64,000 nt of DNA, taken from positions 16,058,001 to 16,122,000 of the forward strand of contig OY992835.1 in NCBI GenBank assembly GCA_963921425.1, read 5' to 3'. The notes below the pieces were generated by a model, which saw nothing but the letters and a program-made list of their open reading frames with translations, ran no database searches and was not told where the DNA came from. This document shows positions 11,731 to 22,498 of this stretch, one piece after another. The DNA is from Dryas octopetala. Taxonomy: Eukaryota; Streptophyta; Magnoliopsida; Rosales; Rosaceae. The position numbers and the translations under genes are program-made. Position 1 is the first letter of the stretch. Each line of letters opens with the position of its first letter.

Positions 11731-11735
11731 AAAAG

Positions 11736-12360
11736 AAAGGTCTCATCACAATAGATTATGCTTGGAAACTGTTAGATTTGATGGGGTACTGATGGAATAT
11801 GCAGCATAATACTTTGTTAAGGTTTTTGGGTTAGTGACTCGTGCAAATAAAGTTGATTAATTATAATATATGTTTTGGGCTAAGATCCTAGAGTGGTCCA
11901 CACCGTCCACTCATCATTTTGTTTTCCTACAAGTAATGTAAAAAATAAAATTAGTAGTAAAAGGAAAAAACATTTAGTGGAAGAGAAAGCTTATGAAAAT
12001 AAAATTGGCTCATGTCCATTATTAGTCTTTTATTCCTATTCGATCTTTAGTATTTCATTTTTATTAGAATTCTCAGTATCCCATTCCTAGTAGAATACTC
12101 TTGTAATTAATTCCATATTTAAGAAATACAACTCATTATCAATAAAGCAATTATCATCATTATTCTCTGCGTATAGTCTTCCTCTGTCCTCTCAACAATG
12201 CAGTAAGGTTTAACGGAAAAAAACACAATGCAGTAAGGTTTAACAAGTCAGGAAACCAAAAGTAGTTTCTTAACTTTCTTCTCAAATCAACCCAGCTTGC
12301 TTTTATAACAGTAAAAAAATTGAAACCTCTTGCTTAATTCTTTTATGCATGCGCTTGTTC
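11736..12360. other. Non-coding DNA, partly LTR-like
   Basis: Between about 11770 and 12195 the sequence runs from a TGTTAG start to a CTCAACA end and contains a late ATCAATAAAGCAATTATC block, the composition of a plant LTR, but I found no target duplication. Just after it the 18-mer AATGCAGTAAGGTTTAAC occurs twice (about 12196 and 12228). No gene seen. Confidence 0.35.
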
Positions 12361-12711
12361 TGGTCATTATGTGGATTGTGGCATTATATGATTATGAAAT
12401 ACTTGCAATCCATACATAATACAGTATCTATTACAAGCAGACTGTATATTAAAAGACCATAAAACCTGCAGGATTGAAATAGTACTATTGCAAGAAGATT
12501 TTATATTAAGACTGTACATTATTACAACCAGACTGTACATTATTTGATTATGAAATAGTTGCAATCCATATCATGCATAATACAGTATCTATTACAAGCA
12601 GATTGTATATTAAGACCCTAAACCCTGCAGAATTTGTTCATGTGCTAACATGCAGGATTTTAATATATAGTACATCCCAAACCATTATATTATTGAGATG
12701 GATAGGTACTG
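12361..12711. repeat. Partly duplicated 3' flank of RLK-A
   Basis: A block containing GATTATGAAATA(C/G)TTGCAATCCAT and ACAGTATCTATTACAAGCAG occurs twice (from about 12389 and about 12547), separated by a shortened third version of the ...TGTATATTAAGACC... part. Single copies lie downstream of RLK-B, near RLK-C and downstream of the 9987 fragment. It is a locally expanded piece of the duplicated kinase unit. Confidence 0.65.
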
Positions 12712-13608
12712 CTACCTAACTGAGGGATACAGCATAGTGATTGAATTCTGAGACATCATCCCAATGGAACTTCCTGATTCAGTGTCAATGCCGGTCTGCT
12801 TTGTTCCAGGCAGTTCTGTACGTAGCCAAACACTCCTTCAAGTCCACCACTACCTGACTCATGACTGGCCTTTTGGTGGCATCTCTAGATACACATGACA
12901 TTGCTATTTCCACTGCTTTCCACACAGAGATGATATTGAAACATCCCTCTAGCCTTATATCAACAATGCTGTTGATGTCTCCATTTGGAAGCATGGAGCC
13001 AACCCATTTACCAATGTGAATCCTCTCATGTGTGTTTGAATAAACAGGTCGACCTGTGATAATCTCCAACAGTACATACCAAAGCTATACACAGCACTTT
13101 TCTCATTTAACCTGTTTGATTCTTTGTACCTTCAAGACAACCATGCAACTCAAGTCATATCTTTAAAAAAGGATATAGCTAAAATATCCATTCAAAGTTT
13201 ATTTCTTCACTGACATATTAATAATATTTTGAATACTAATGATGATGCATAAACCAAAACATGTACTACTAGAGGCACCAAAAGTTCTCTCAAATTTTAG
13301 TCACTGAATGTCGGATATTAATGAGATCCAGAGTGGCTAGAGATATAACGAAATGAAACACAGCTGGGATTCAAAATGTTGGGATTTGTTTTGATGTCTG
13401 TAGGATTACTCACACTGAAAACAAAAGAATACTTACTCAGGGGCAAGGTAGCTAGGAGTGCCAGCAACACCTGTCAATATATGAGTCCCATCATCTGCAG
13501 GGAAATTTCTGGATAGGCCAAAATCAGATAGTTTGGCTTGGAAAATTTCATTCAGCAAGATGTTTCACATCCCTGTGGATCATAGGCGGCTTAAAACCAT
13601 GGTGCAGA

Positions 13609-14136
13609 TGTAAGTTAATCATTGTACATCTAATTACACACACACACAGTCAAACAAATAAGTTATTGAATAGACACTAGCTACTAACCTGATGAGGCCA
13701 TGGTGATTGCAGAAGATTGCTAGTGAACGAGATGCACACCAAGTGTTTGTCAATTAGTCTGAATGCACCAGTCTTCCAACCAACACAGTTCCTGAAGAGC
13801 TTCACATGAGAGAGGCAGTGAACCAAATGCTTAGTTATTCTGTGTGGTTAGGGACCTATGCTATATATAGGGTCTTGATTCCGAGTGTCCTCCCACTAAG
13901 GTAACTCTTATCAATCCTAGTTAGACTTCTATATAAAGACTTGCTTATGATTGTGTCCAGCTGTTAGCTAGTAGCATAACATCTAAGTAATCCTAGTTCA
14001 TATTGGTTTAGGATACCTAATGAATGTGAACTAGTTCTGAATTAATTTGGTGTAAACTCCTGTTACTTGCTTCTTAAGTTTAGCATTTAGTTGATTATCC
14101 AAGTAGGACAATACCAAAGTCCATAAGAATCTTACA
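13609..14136. mobile_element. Solo-LTR-like insertion in a kinase exon of RLK-A
   Basis: Compared with RLK-B, the exon encoding EYLHHG...HRDVK is split here. The 528-bp insert starts TGTAAG and ends CTTACA (LTR-style TG...CA ends with 6-bp inverted repeat) and is flanked by GCAGA at 13604-13608 and 14137-14141. A TATATATA-type promoter-like stretch lies near 13863. No coding capacity. Family not identified. Confidence 0.65.
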
Positions 14137-15170
14137 GCAGATACTCCAACCCTGAAATTAAAAATTCAGACATCACTTATAAAAATAAAAAATAAAAAGA
14201 GTTGAAAAAGAAAAAGGATTATGAAAATCATTTAGTTGCTGACCTTGTGCGGTGTCGGTTGCTATTTGAAGTCTACCTTCCCAATTCAAGACATTTGAAC
14301 TGCTATCTACATCCACAAAAAATAAAAGGAAACCTCAATAGTGTCGTGATGCAGAATATAGATTTCTAGTGCTAAAAACTCAAAGCCTCTGATAATTTAT
14401 TGATGTCTCAATAATTTGGATTTACTAAGAACTATTGAAATTTGCAAGTGAATACTTTCAATTGCAGCCAAACCTGAAAGAAAGTCTCGTAGGTTTCCAT
14501 TGGCCATGTACTCGTAAACGGGCCCTTTGTTGGTTTCATCATTGCAATATCCTACTAGGCTTGTCAAGTTTGCATGATGAACTCTCATAAGAAGATTAAC
14601 CTATGATTTAAGAGACCACAACATATCTTAGTTTATTACATAAGATTGAGTTAAAAAAAACACACTGCATTAGTTTAATTTGAGAAACGTGCCTCTGCAA
14701 TATATTGTTTGAAATCCTTGAGCAGATGATGATGAAAGCATCTTGATAGCTACTTGAGTATCATCAATGTAGCCATGATAAACAGTTCCAAATCCACCTT
14801 TTCCAAAAATCCGCTTGAAGTTTTTTTTGATCTTGAGGATCTCAGGGTATGTAAACTGTCGTTTTGTCAATTCCAGTGCCCCAATGGTGGCTTTTGCAAC
14901 GGTGACAGTTCCTACGATTATCATCACAAGATTATTAAGCATATATTTATGAAGAAGGTGTTATTATCATCATTAATATTTGGAAGTCTTACCATGCTGT
15001 CTTTTCCTTTTCAATCCCCACCAGATAGCTGCAACAGATAATAAGAGAACTGAACTTCCTACGATTGACCCTACTAGAATAAGGAAATTGTGCTTCTTCT
15101 TTTTGCAAGAAACATTTCCGGATAGATTTGGATTTTCGCATAAACTGACACAAAAATGGTTGATAGCAAC

Positions 15171-15608
15171 TAATAGTTAGATTGGACATTATAGGGCCAA
15201 TAATGCAAAGTCCTCTGTAATATTAGTAGCAGATGTGATGTAGAACAAATGGCAGAACGGTTTATGCAACAACTCGACCGCTAGTAGGCCAAGAAAAGGA
15301 ACAAGCTTCAGCCCTACCCAGTGCCTATTTTGGCCAAATTCCTTCGTTTAGGGCTTCAAATAAGCAATTTAGTGTTTTTGAATAAGTTTCCTAAATTGCA
15401 CTTTATTAATTTCCATTTTTATTTCCGTTTTGAATTTCAAACGTCTAGGGTTCTGAACGTATTTAAACAACCTTTTTGGCTGTTTGTATGATTGATTATT
15501 ATTATTTTTAATCAGAAAACCTTGAGATTTCTCTCATTTCTCTAATAGTTAGATTGGACATTATAGGGCCAATAATGCAAAGTCCTCTGTAATATTAGTA
15601 GCAGATGT
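15171..15608. repeat. 66-bp direct duplication around a 306-bp insert in an RLK-A intron
   Basis: The 66 bases starting TAATAGTTAGATTGGACATT at 15171-15236 are repeated at 15543-15608. The paralogous introns have one copy. Between them lie 306 bp (15237-15542) absent from the other genes, containing a run like ATGGCAGAACGGTTTATGC and then AT-rich sequence. A duplication this long is not a transposase or integrase footprint and suggests repair-associated filler DNA. Confidence 0.75.
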
Positions 15609-16280
15609 AATAATTCCCAACAATCCAGTTTGTAAGGGAATACTTGATCATTTATAATTTCATGTAGAAAGAAATTTGAAAATAGATATAGAAATGGAAA
15701 TCCGGTGTCATCTGTGTTAATCAATCTAAGATCTAACAACAGTTTCAGGGTGAGTTAAACACAAAATTTTAAGCAGGCTCAAAAAAAACACAAAATTTGA
15801 AGGCCGTGATTTTCTATAAAGCACACCTTAATAGCAAACCATTGTTCCTTCTGTCAATGAGTTCTACTGGAACTGAACCATTGAGCTTGTTTTTCTCTCG
15901 GTTTCTGCAAAGTTAAATTAAGCACTATACTATCACCATGCCTTGTAAAAAGGGATGTGCAGTTAGCCCCATCATACATCAAATAACTTACAGGACACTT
16001 AAATTTGGCATTTGAGACATAAAGTCTGGAATTGGTCCTGTCAAGTTGTTGTCTGATAAATCCCTGAAATGAGCAGCTCAACTCATTTAAAACTGATTGC
16101 ACCAAATGAAATTTGGACAATATGCACACACAGTAAGACATATATACTTACAATTTCTGTAGCACTGTGAGATTTGATATAGAAAGAGCTATCTCCCCTG
16201 TTAATCCATTTGAGGACAAGTCCCTAATTGCATGTTTCATAACTTAATTCACTATGACATAAGTGGAATTAAAATGAAGA

Positions 16281-16311
<31 letters not shown>

Positions 16312-17941
16312 CAGTAATTTTGTGTGAAGAGATACTTACAAGGATATGATTCTTGGGGGCTCATTGTCATGATAGCTACAGGTTACCCCTTCTCATGAAT
16401 ATTTTTGAGGGGAACATGGATCTCCTTGCTAGTTTTTCTCAATTCCATAACTTGACTTGATGTTTGTGATTGCATCAACTAAAATTTTTCATAACACAAA
16501 GTCACAAACAGAAAATCACATTAAACGCATTCATATATGCATAGGCACTAAACTGATAGTGATGAAAGTTCGTGTAAGGAATAATTAATTACTTGCCATC
16601 TTCTTGGTTTGTTTCTGATTGTAACAATTTATTTACCATGTAAACCTCGATGGCATTCAGGATAGGTGGAAGGCTAGATTTCTCAGCCTTCAAGATTGAA
16701 AAGTTATATTTTCCTTGACTCAAAGGCTTGCTGTTGTAAATAGTATTTGTGTACAAGTAGTCAAGGGAAAATGGCCCATGAAAGTGCTCTCCATTTCTAA
16801 ACTGGTTGGCTTGGAGCTTTCGACTTCTGCAAAGTGCAAGTACATATATAATTATCATTAGGAGGCTGCCACCAAAATTCAAGGAACTATTTGCATTTTT
16901 TGGCATGACAGCAGTACTCATGACCCAAGATGCTGGTTGGAAAGATTGTTTGAGTCAGAGTCGATGGTGGATTTGGTACTTAATTCTGTCCAATCATTGT
17001 TGTCAAAGGCAGACCATGCACGATCATGAACATCGTTTAGATACCTAACAAGATATCATTAAGAGATATTGATTTCATCAGTATTTAGCTAGTTGAATTT
17101 GATCAGTGTTCTGATTATTTGATCTCCTAGTTAAAAATTACTTAACTCACCTGCATCCTGAATAGTTAGCTATTAATGGACCAATGTCAAACCGCCAGGC
17201 AAGTGCCAATGATTCTATTGGTGTTTCATAAGTTGAATTAGGTAAAGGCCTCAGTTCTATTGCTGATATAAACGGAACCCTGGATCCTGTGTCCACCAAA
17301 CAAACATGTATATAGTTTCGCAGGGGGACATGTATGAGCTCTACGTGCATTTCCGCATTAGAGGCATTCTTGAACTTCACTGATTCCCATAAATTAGGCC
17401 CAAGATGTAATTCGAATTCCAGTGGTTTATCTTGGCCATCACAATTCCCATTTACGAAACTTGCTCTGATCAAATATTTGTCGCCAGTTGTTAGGTCTAT
17501 TTTGTAGCAGTTCCTGGTTCCTTGAGGGAAGCTCCTAACAGACAAGTACGGCTGTTGATACTCATTTCTGTAATCATGTGATATGGATTTACTTTCACCA
17601 GTGTCTATGAAGGTTGTGTCTGAAATTTAGTAAATGCTGGTTGTCTCTTCAGTATAGCTAGAATTTCCTTTAAGGCCGCAATCTATGCTGATGAAGCCTG
17701 AAACAGACAGACGCATTTAAGAGATAGAGGCCTCAGCTGACTGCTTACACATTTAAGAGAGAGAGACACATATATACATTTTATTTATTGCAGATATCGA
17801 TCATTCATACCTGATTGATCCTGGAAATGAACTAATAGCATAAGAGAAAAACCACCAAGCAGTGGAAATAGGAATTGCTTGGATGTCTGCAACATCATTA
17901 CACTTTCGGAAACAAGATGCAAACTTGTTTTGGAAGAATAT

Positions 17942-17988
17942 CCTTTTATATAAGAGTAATGCTATGCAGATGATCACATTTCTTGACC
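17942..17988 (-). promoter_or_regulatory. Core promoter of RLK-A: TATA box and W-box
   Basis: On the minus strand CTCTTATATAAAAGG lies about 45-60 bases before the ATG, and the plus strand shows TTGACC at 17983-17988, a W-box for WRKY factors. The same arrangement is kept at RLK-B. Confidence 0.5.
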
Positions 17989-18166
17989 AAGTAATGTAAC
18001 AGACATTCCTTGAATATATTTCATGTTATAGTTGCAATATTAATATTACAAATACAAGGTCAGTTTCAAGGGGCCATATGCAGCCAGAGTTGAAGATCCA
18101 AGCACAGTACAAGACAATAGTAAATGGAATTATGGAGCAAAGACTGCAATCACCCAATCCTGACAT

Positions 18167-20263
18167 TATAAGATATTGGCTGAAGTGATTTTCTATTGAT
18201 ATTGAAATGAGTGTTATATACACACATTGGTACAGGGTAGCAATAAATACATGACAGAATTACAGCAAGAATAAATGCAAGAATAAATCAAATACATTTA
18301 ATGAAAAAGGTCAACTAAGGCTAAAATAGGAAAGGAGATCAGCCAAGCAATATTAGCTGATCTCTGACTTTGTATGCTGCTGTGATGATGGCAGAATATC
18401 AGCAGATGAGGAGGAATCCTTATTACGCCCCCGCAAGATGGTGGTCCCATCGGAGACACCAATCTTGGTTCGAAGGAGATGAAAGCGGTGGCGGGACAAT
18501 GGTTTCGTTAAAGCATCTGCTAGCTGATCAAGGGTGGAAACATGAGAGACCTGTAGTTTACCACGAGCCACACGATCACGGACAAACTGAAAGTCAATAT
18601 CAATATGCTTCATACGGGAATGAAGAACTGGATTTGCACAGTAGAAGGTAGCACCAATGTTGTCACAGGAGATAAGAGGTGTCCTTGGTAGAGAGATGCC
18701 AAGTTCTCGAAGCAAGGACTGAACCCAGGCAATTTCAGCAGCAGTAGAGGCAATAGCACGATATTCAGCCTCGGTGGAGAAGCGAGCAACCGAGCGTTGT
18801 TTGCGAGAACTCCATGAGATGAGAGTGCCACCAAGATACACAACATAGGCTGTCGTGGAGGTCCTGTCATCACGATTACCCGCCCAATCCGCATCGGAGA
18901 AGGCATACAAGTTGAGGGAGGTGGAGCGACGGAAAAACAAGCCATGGTACAGAGTTCCTTTAAGATAGCGAAGGAGCCGCTTGAGAGCTTGCCAATGGAT
19001 GGTGGATGGCATATGCATGAACTGAGAGAGCTTGTTGACAGTGAATGAGATGTCGGGTCGAGTTATACTGAGATATTGAAGACCACCGACAAGTTGACGA
19101 TAAACTTTTGGATCTGCAGGAGGAGAACCATCATGTAAAATGAGAGAATCTGTGGTGGACATGGGAACACTAGCCGCTTTGGCTCCATCCATATGAGCTT
19201 TGGTCAAGAGATCCCGGATGTACTTGTGTTGAGATAAAAATAATCCAGCACGGGTAGGCACAACCTCAACACCAAGGAAGTAATGAAGGGCCCCGAGATC
19301 TTTGATGGAAAATCGCCTTGCAAGGTGAGCAATAAACTGAGAGATAATGGAAGGGTTGTTGCCTGTGACAATAAGATCATCCACATAGACCAAAAAATAA
19401 ATAACAACAGTATTATGGTGATAAACAAAGAGTGAAGCATCCGAAATGGCATTGACAAAACCAGCCGAGAGGAGGAATGAACTGAGCTCTTTATACCAAG
19501 CACGTGGTGCTTGTTTGAGGCCATAAAGAGCCTTACGCAGCTTACACACATGATTAGGGACATTGGAATCGACAAACCCAGGAGGTTGAACCATGAACAC
19601 ATCCTCAGAAATAAACCCATGAAGAAATGCATTATTTACGTCAAGTTGACGGATGGGCCACCCATGTGCAAGTGCAATATGTAGAACAATCCGAATGGTA
19701 GTGGGTTTGACCACCGGACTAAAGGTGTCGGAGAAATCAATACCGGGTCTTTGGTGGAACCCTTTTGCCACCAAGCGGGCTTTGTACCGATCAATGCTGC
19801 CATCCGGGTTTCGTTTGGTGCGAAACACCCACTTACAACCGATAATGTTTTTACCAGGGGAAGGAGGAACAAGCTCCCAAGTGCCATTGCGAAGCAAGGC
19901 AGTGAACTCTTCTGACATGGCGGCACGCCAATGAGGGTCACGAACAGCCTGAGAGACACAAGTTGGTTCCAATGAAGATGGGAGAGGGTGTTTGGTGACT
20001 GTATTAAGGCACTTGGGTTTAAAGATCTGATTTTTGGAGCGAGTCACCATGGAATGGTCATTTTGAGTAGGAGATGGTAGTGGGTCAGAGATGTGGAGTG
20101 GGACACGAGAAGCTGGATTGGGTGCTGCAGGCGCTGGAAAATGAGCTACAGATCGGTTTGGGTTGCGGATGTAAGTTTGCAGTGGTCGTGGCTGGGGGGC
20201 AGCAGGTTGGGGATCAGGTGGACCTGTATTGACCATTGGGGTAGGAGAAGGGATGAGTGGTGG
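18167..20263. repeat. Left arm of the Copia palindrome
   Basis: Reverse complement of 22464-24560. Both arms are 2097 bp, i.e. no net insertion or deletion distinguishes them. The arm covers the reverse transcriptase, RNase H and 3' LTR-like region; its outer end reads TATAAGATATTGGC. Confidence 0.88.
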
Positions 20264-22498
20264 GGCCATAGAGGAACCAGGCAGAGAGGCATGAGTTCCT
20301 TCCGAGCTCGAACTGGGAGCAGATGCAAGAGTGACCGGTGTTGTGGGCTGCACGCTCTGGTGGTGCGGTGTGGTAGCATGACGAAGTGGCACCGAAGCAA
20401 CAATGGGAATGAGAGATGACCAAGTGGAGAGGCTAGCAGAGGAAACACGATTTGGTGTAAGATCAAAGTTAGAAAATGGAAATTGAGATTCATCAAATAT
20501 AACATGTCGAGATATAAAAATACGTTTAGACGAAACATCAAGGCACAAGTAAGCACTTTGAGTAGGGGAGTAGCCAAGAAAAACACAAGGGCGAGAACGT
20601 GGAAGCAATTTGTGGGAATTATATGGACGCAACAATGGGAAACAAAGACAACCAAAGATTCGAAGTTTAGTGTAGTTAGGAGATTGGTCAAAGAGAGCAG
20701 TGTAGGGGCATGTGTTGTGAAGAGTGGGTGTAGGCATTCGGTTTATGAGGTAAACAGCGGTTTTGAAAGCATATGACCAGTAAGTTAAAGGTAAAGAGGC
20801 ATGATGAAGCAATGTAAGACCAGTTTCAACCACATGGCGATGACGACGCTCAGCCATGCCATTGTGTTCTGGTGTGTGGGGAGGTGTGGTGAGGTGAGTA
20901 ATTCCATGAGTAGCAAGAAAGGAACGCAATTTGACAAATTCTCCTCCACCATCAGAATAAAATTGAACAATTTTTGTTTTAAAAAATGTTTCAACAATGG
21001 CCTTGAATTTGATAAAAATAGAAAACACGTCTGATTTGAGTTTCATAGGATAAAACCAAATATATTTGGTGTAGTGGTCTACAAAAATAACATAATAGGA
21101 AAACCCATCTATGGACGATTGGGGAGCAGGACCCCACACATCACTATAAACAAGATCAAGAGGTCCACGACTAGTAAGAGAAGAACTACTGAACGGGAGC
21201 CGATGGCTCTTATTGCACTGACAGGAAACACAAACAGACTCTAGGAGAGATTTTGGAGACATTGGAATTGAAGCAGTGCGAGAAATTTGAAGAAGAGTGC
21301 GATGGTTCGGGTGACCAAGACGTCGATGCCACATGGTCGAAGAAGCTGCCACACCCACCATAGCAAGCGGTGATGGTTGCACGCCCGGAGAGGAGTGGGG
21401 CCACTCATACACATCATCCTTATTCGGGCCTCGAAGAAGAACCGCCCCCGTGCTCAGATCCTTGACATGAAAGGAATCAGGAAATAATTCAATAGATGTT
21501 TGGTTTTGTTTATTGAATTTAGCTATAGAAATAACATTTTGGCGAATGGAAGGAGCACATAAAACATTAGATAAGGAAAATGGGTGTGGGGATGATGAAG
21601 GTAATGGGGTGGAACCAACATGAGTAATATTCAAACCTGTACCGTTACCAATAGTAATTTCATCAGGCCCGTCGTACACCGAGTAGGATGGAAGATTGTT
21701 CGGAGTGGAGGTAACATGATGTGAGGCACCAGAGTCCAAAAGCCAAGTGGGCGAAGGGCGACTGGTGGTCACGTTGGCAATCGGAGGAGAAGCAAGCTGC
21801 ACGGTAGGACACCTTTTGGCACTGTGACCTTGTTGATCACATAGTTGACAATAACCTCGATACCCAGTACGAGGTGTGTTGTTGGAGCGGCGGTCGTCTC
21901 GAGAGCCGGTGCGGTTGAAATTACTGGGGGAACCACGATGGCTTCCAGATGAGCGAGATGAGTCACCATGGAAGCGATTCTGAGATGACGAACTGTTGGT
22001 GTTGTTGTTGCGGAAGTTGCGATTAGATGGGCGAGAGAATTGGGTATTGTTGACGGTGATTACTGAGGGATCCTTAGTATCCTCAGTCCGGCGAAGAGCA
22101 GCTTCATGTTCAACTAACTTGTCATGAAGGTTCTCGAATGAGATGGAGGTGTCACGACCACGAACAACAGCAGCAATTTCTTTGTATTCTGGACCAATTC
22201 CATTAAGGATGTGAAGGGCAAGATCATCATCAGATAGGGGTGCATCAATGATGGCCAACTCATCAGCAATTGTCTTGATGGTGTGTAGATACTCGGAGAC
22301 AGATTTGGTCTCACGACGCATGAGAGTGAGACGTTCTTTTAATCCCATCACACGGGATCGGGCCTTGTTGGCATAGAGCTGAACCAGCTTGTCCCAAGCG
22401 GTTTTGGATGTTGTAGAGGTAGCAATCAGTGATATGACCTCAGCAGAGACTGATGTCAAGATGCCACCACTCATCCCTTCTCCTACCCCAATGGTCAA
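18353..22498 (-). CDS. Copia gag-pol open frame (left copy, N-terminally incomplete)
   Basis: A 1381-codon open frame of a retrotransposon polyprotein. Recognisable parts in order: gag core (SKTAWDKLVQLYANKARSRV), zinc knuckle CQLCDQQGHSAKRCP, aspartic protease WLLDSGASHHVT, integrase zinc-binding and core (HRRLGHPNHRTL, SDGGGEF), reverse transcriptase with YVDDLIVTG, and RNase H ending near HSRMKHIDIDFQF. The first ten or so codons read across the junction into antisense of the right arm, so the annotated start is an accident of the rearrangement and the true gag start is missing. Confidence 0.85.
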   Translation of the reverse strand: MTIGVGEGMSGGILTSVSAEVISLIATSTTSKTAWDKLVQLYANKARSRVMGLKERLTLMRRETKSVSEYLHTIKTIADELAIIDAPLSDDDLALHILNGIGPEYKEIAAVVRGRDTSISFENLHDKLVEHEAALRRTEDTKDPSVITVNNTQFSRPSNRNFRNNNTNSSSSQNRFHGDSSRSSGSHRGSPSNFNRTGSRDDRRSNNTPRTGYRGYCQLCDQQGHSAKRCPTVQLASPPIANVTTSRPSPTWLLDSGASHHVTSTPNNLPSYSVYDGPDEITIGNGTGLNITHVGSTPLPSSSPHPFSLSNVLCAPSIRQNVISIAKFNKQNQTSIELFPDSFHVKDLSTGAVLLRGPNKDDVYEWPHSSPGVQPSPLAMVGVAASSTMWHRRLGHPNHRTLLQISRTASIPMSPKSLLESVCVSCQCNKSHRLPFSSSSLTSRGPLDLVYSDVWGPAPQSSIDGFSYYVIFVDHYTKYIWFYPMKLKSDVFSIFIKFKAIVETFFKTKIVQFYSDGGGEFVKLRSFLATHGITHLTTPPHTPEHNGMAERRHRHVVETGLTLLHHASLPLTYWSYAFKTAVYLINRMPTPTLHNTCPYTALFDQSPNYTKLRIFGCLCFPLLRPYNSHKLLPRSRPCVFLGYSPTQSAYLCLDVSSKRIFISRHVIFDESQFPFSNFDLTPNRVSSASLSTWSSLIPIVASVPLRHATTPHHQSVQPTTPVTLASAPSSSSEGTHASLPGSSMAPPLIPSPTPMVNTGPPDPQPAAPQPRPLQTYIRNPNRSVAHFPAPAAPNPASRVPLHISDPLPSPTQNDHSMVTRSKNQIFKPKCLNTVTKHPLPSSLEPTCVSQAVRDPHWRAAMSEEFTALLRNGTWELVPPSPGKNIIGCKWVFRTKRNPDGSIDRYKARLVAKGFHQRPGIDFSDTFSPVVKPTTIRIVLHIALAHGWPIRQLDVNNAFLHGFISEDVFMVQPPGFVDSNVPNHVCKLRKALYGLKQAPRAWYKELSSFLLSAGFVNAISDASLFVYHHNTVVIYFLVYVDDLIVTGNNPSIISQFIAHLARRFSIKDLGALHYFLGVEVVPTRAGLFLSQHKYIRDLLTKAHMDGAKAASVPMSTTDSLILHDGSPPADPKVYRQLVGGLQYLSITRPDISFTVNKLSQFMHMPSTIHWQALKRLLRYLKGTLYHGLFFRRSTSLNLYAFSDADWAGNRDDRTSTTAYVVYLGGTLISWSSRKQRSVARFSTEAEYRAIASTAAEIAWVQSLLRELGISLPRTPLISCDNIGATFYCANPVLHSRMKHIDIDFQFVRDRVARGKLQVSHVSTLDQLADALTKPLSRHRFHLLRTKIGVSDGTTILRGRNKDSSSSADILPSSQQHTKSEIS

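Larger units (their letters stand above)
12712..17898 (-). pseudogene. RLK-A: malectin-like LRR receptor kinase, decayed
   Basis: All parts of the family are present in order: signal-peptide exon 17898-17811 (MMLQTSKQFLFPLL...), malectin-like exons 17697-17151 and about 17045-16592, a third malectin/LRR-cap exon near 16340-16480, LRR exons near 16150-16220 and 15990-16065, the transmembrane exon near 14990-15146, and kinase exons down to 12712. Damage is extensive: an in-frame TAA at 17629-17627 replacing a conserved tyrosine region (SIYxISD), frame changes in the second malectin exon, a one-base shift before the GCAGAG exon end, an about 11-base loss in the catalytic-loop exon after HRDVK, a 528-bp LTR-like insert in the same exon, and a frame change in the last exon. 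[11 protein letters not shown] is still readable. It cannot make a full receptor. Confidence 0.9.
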
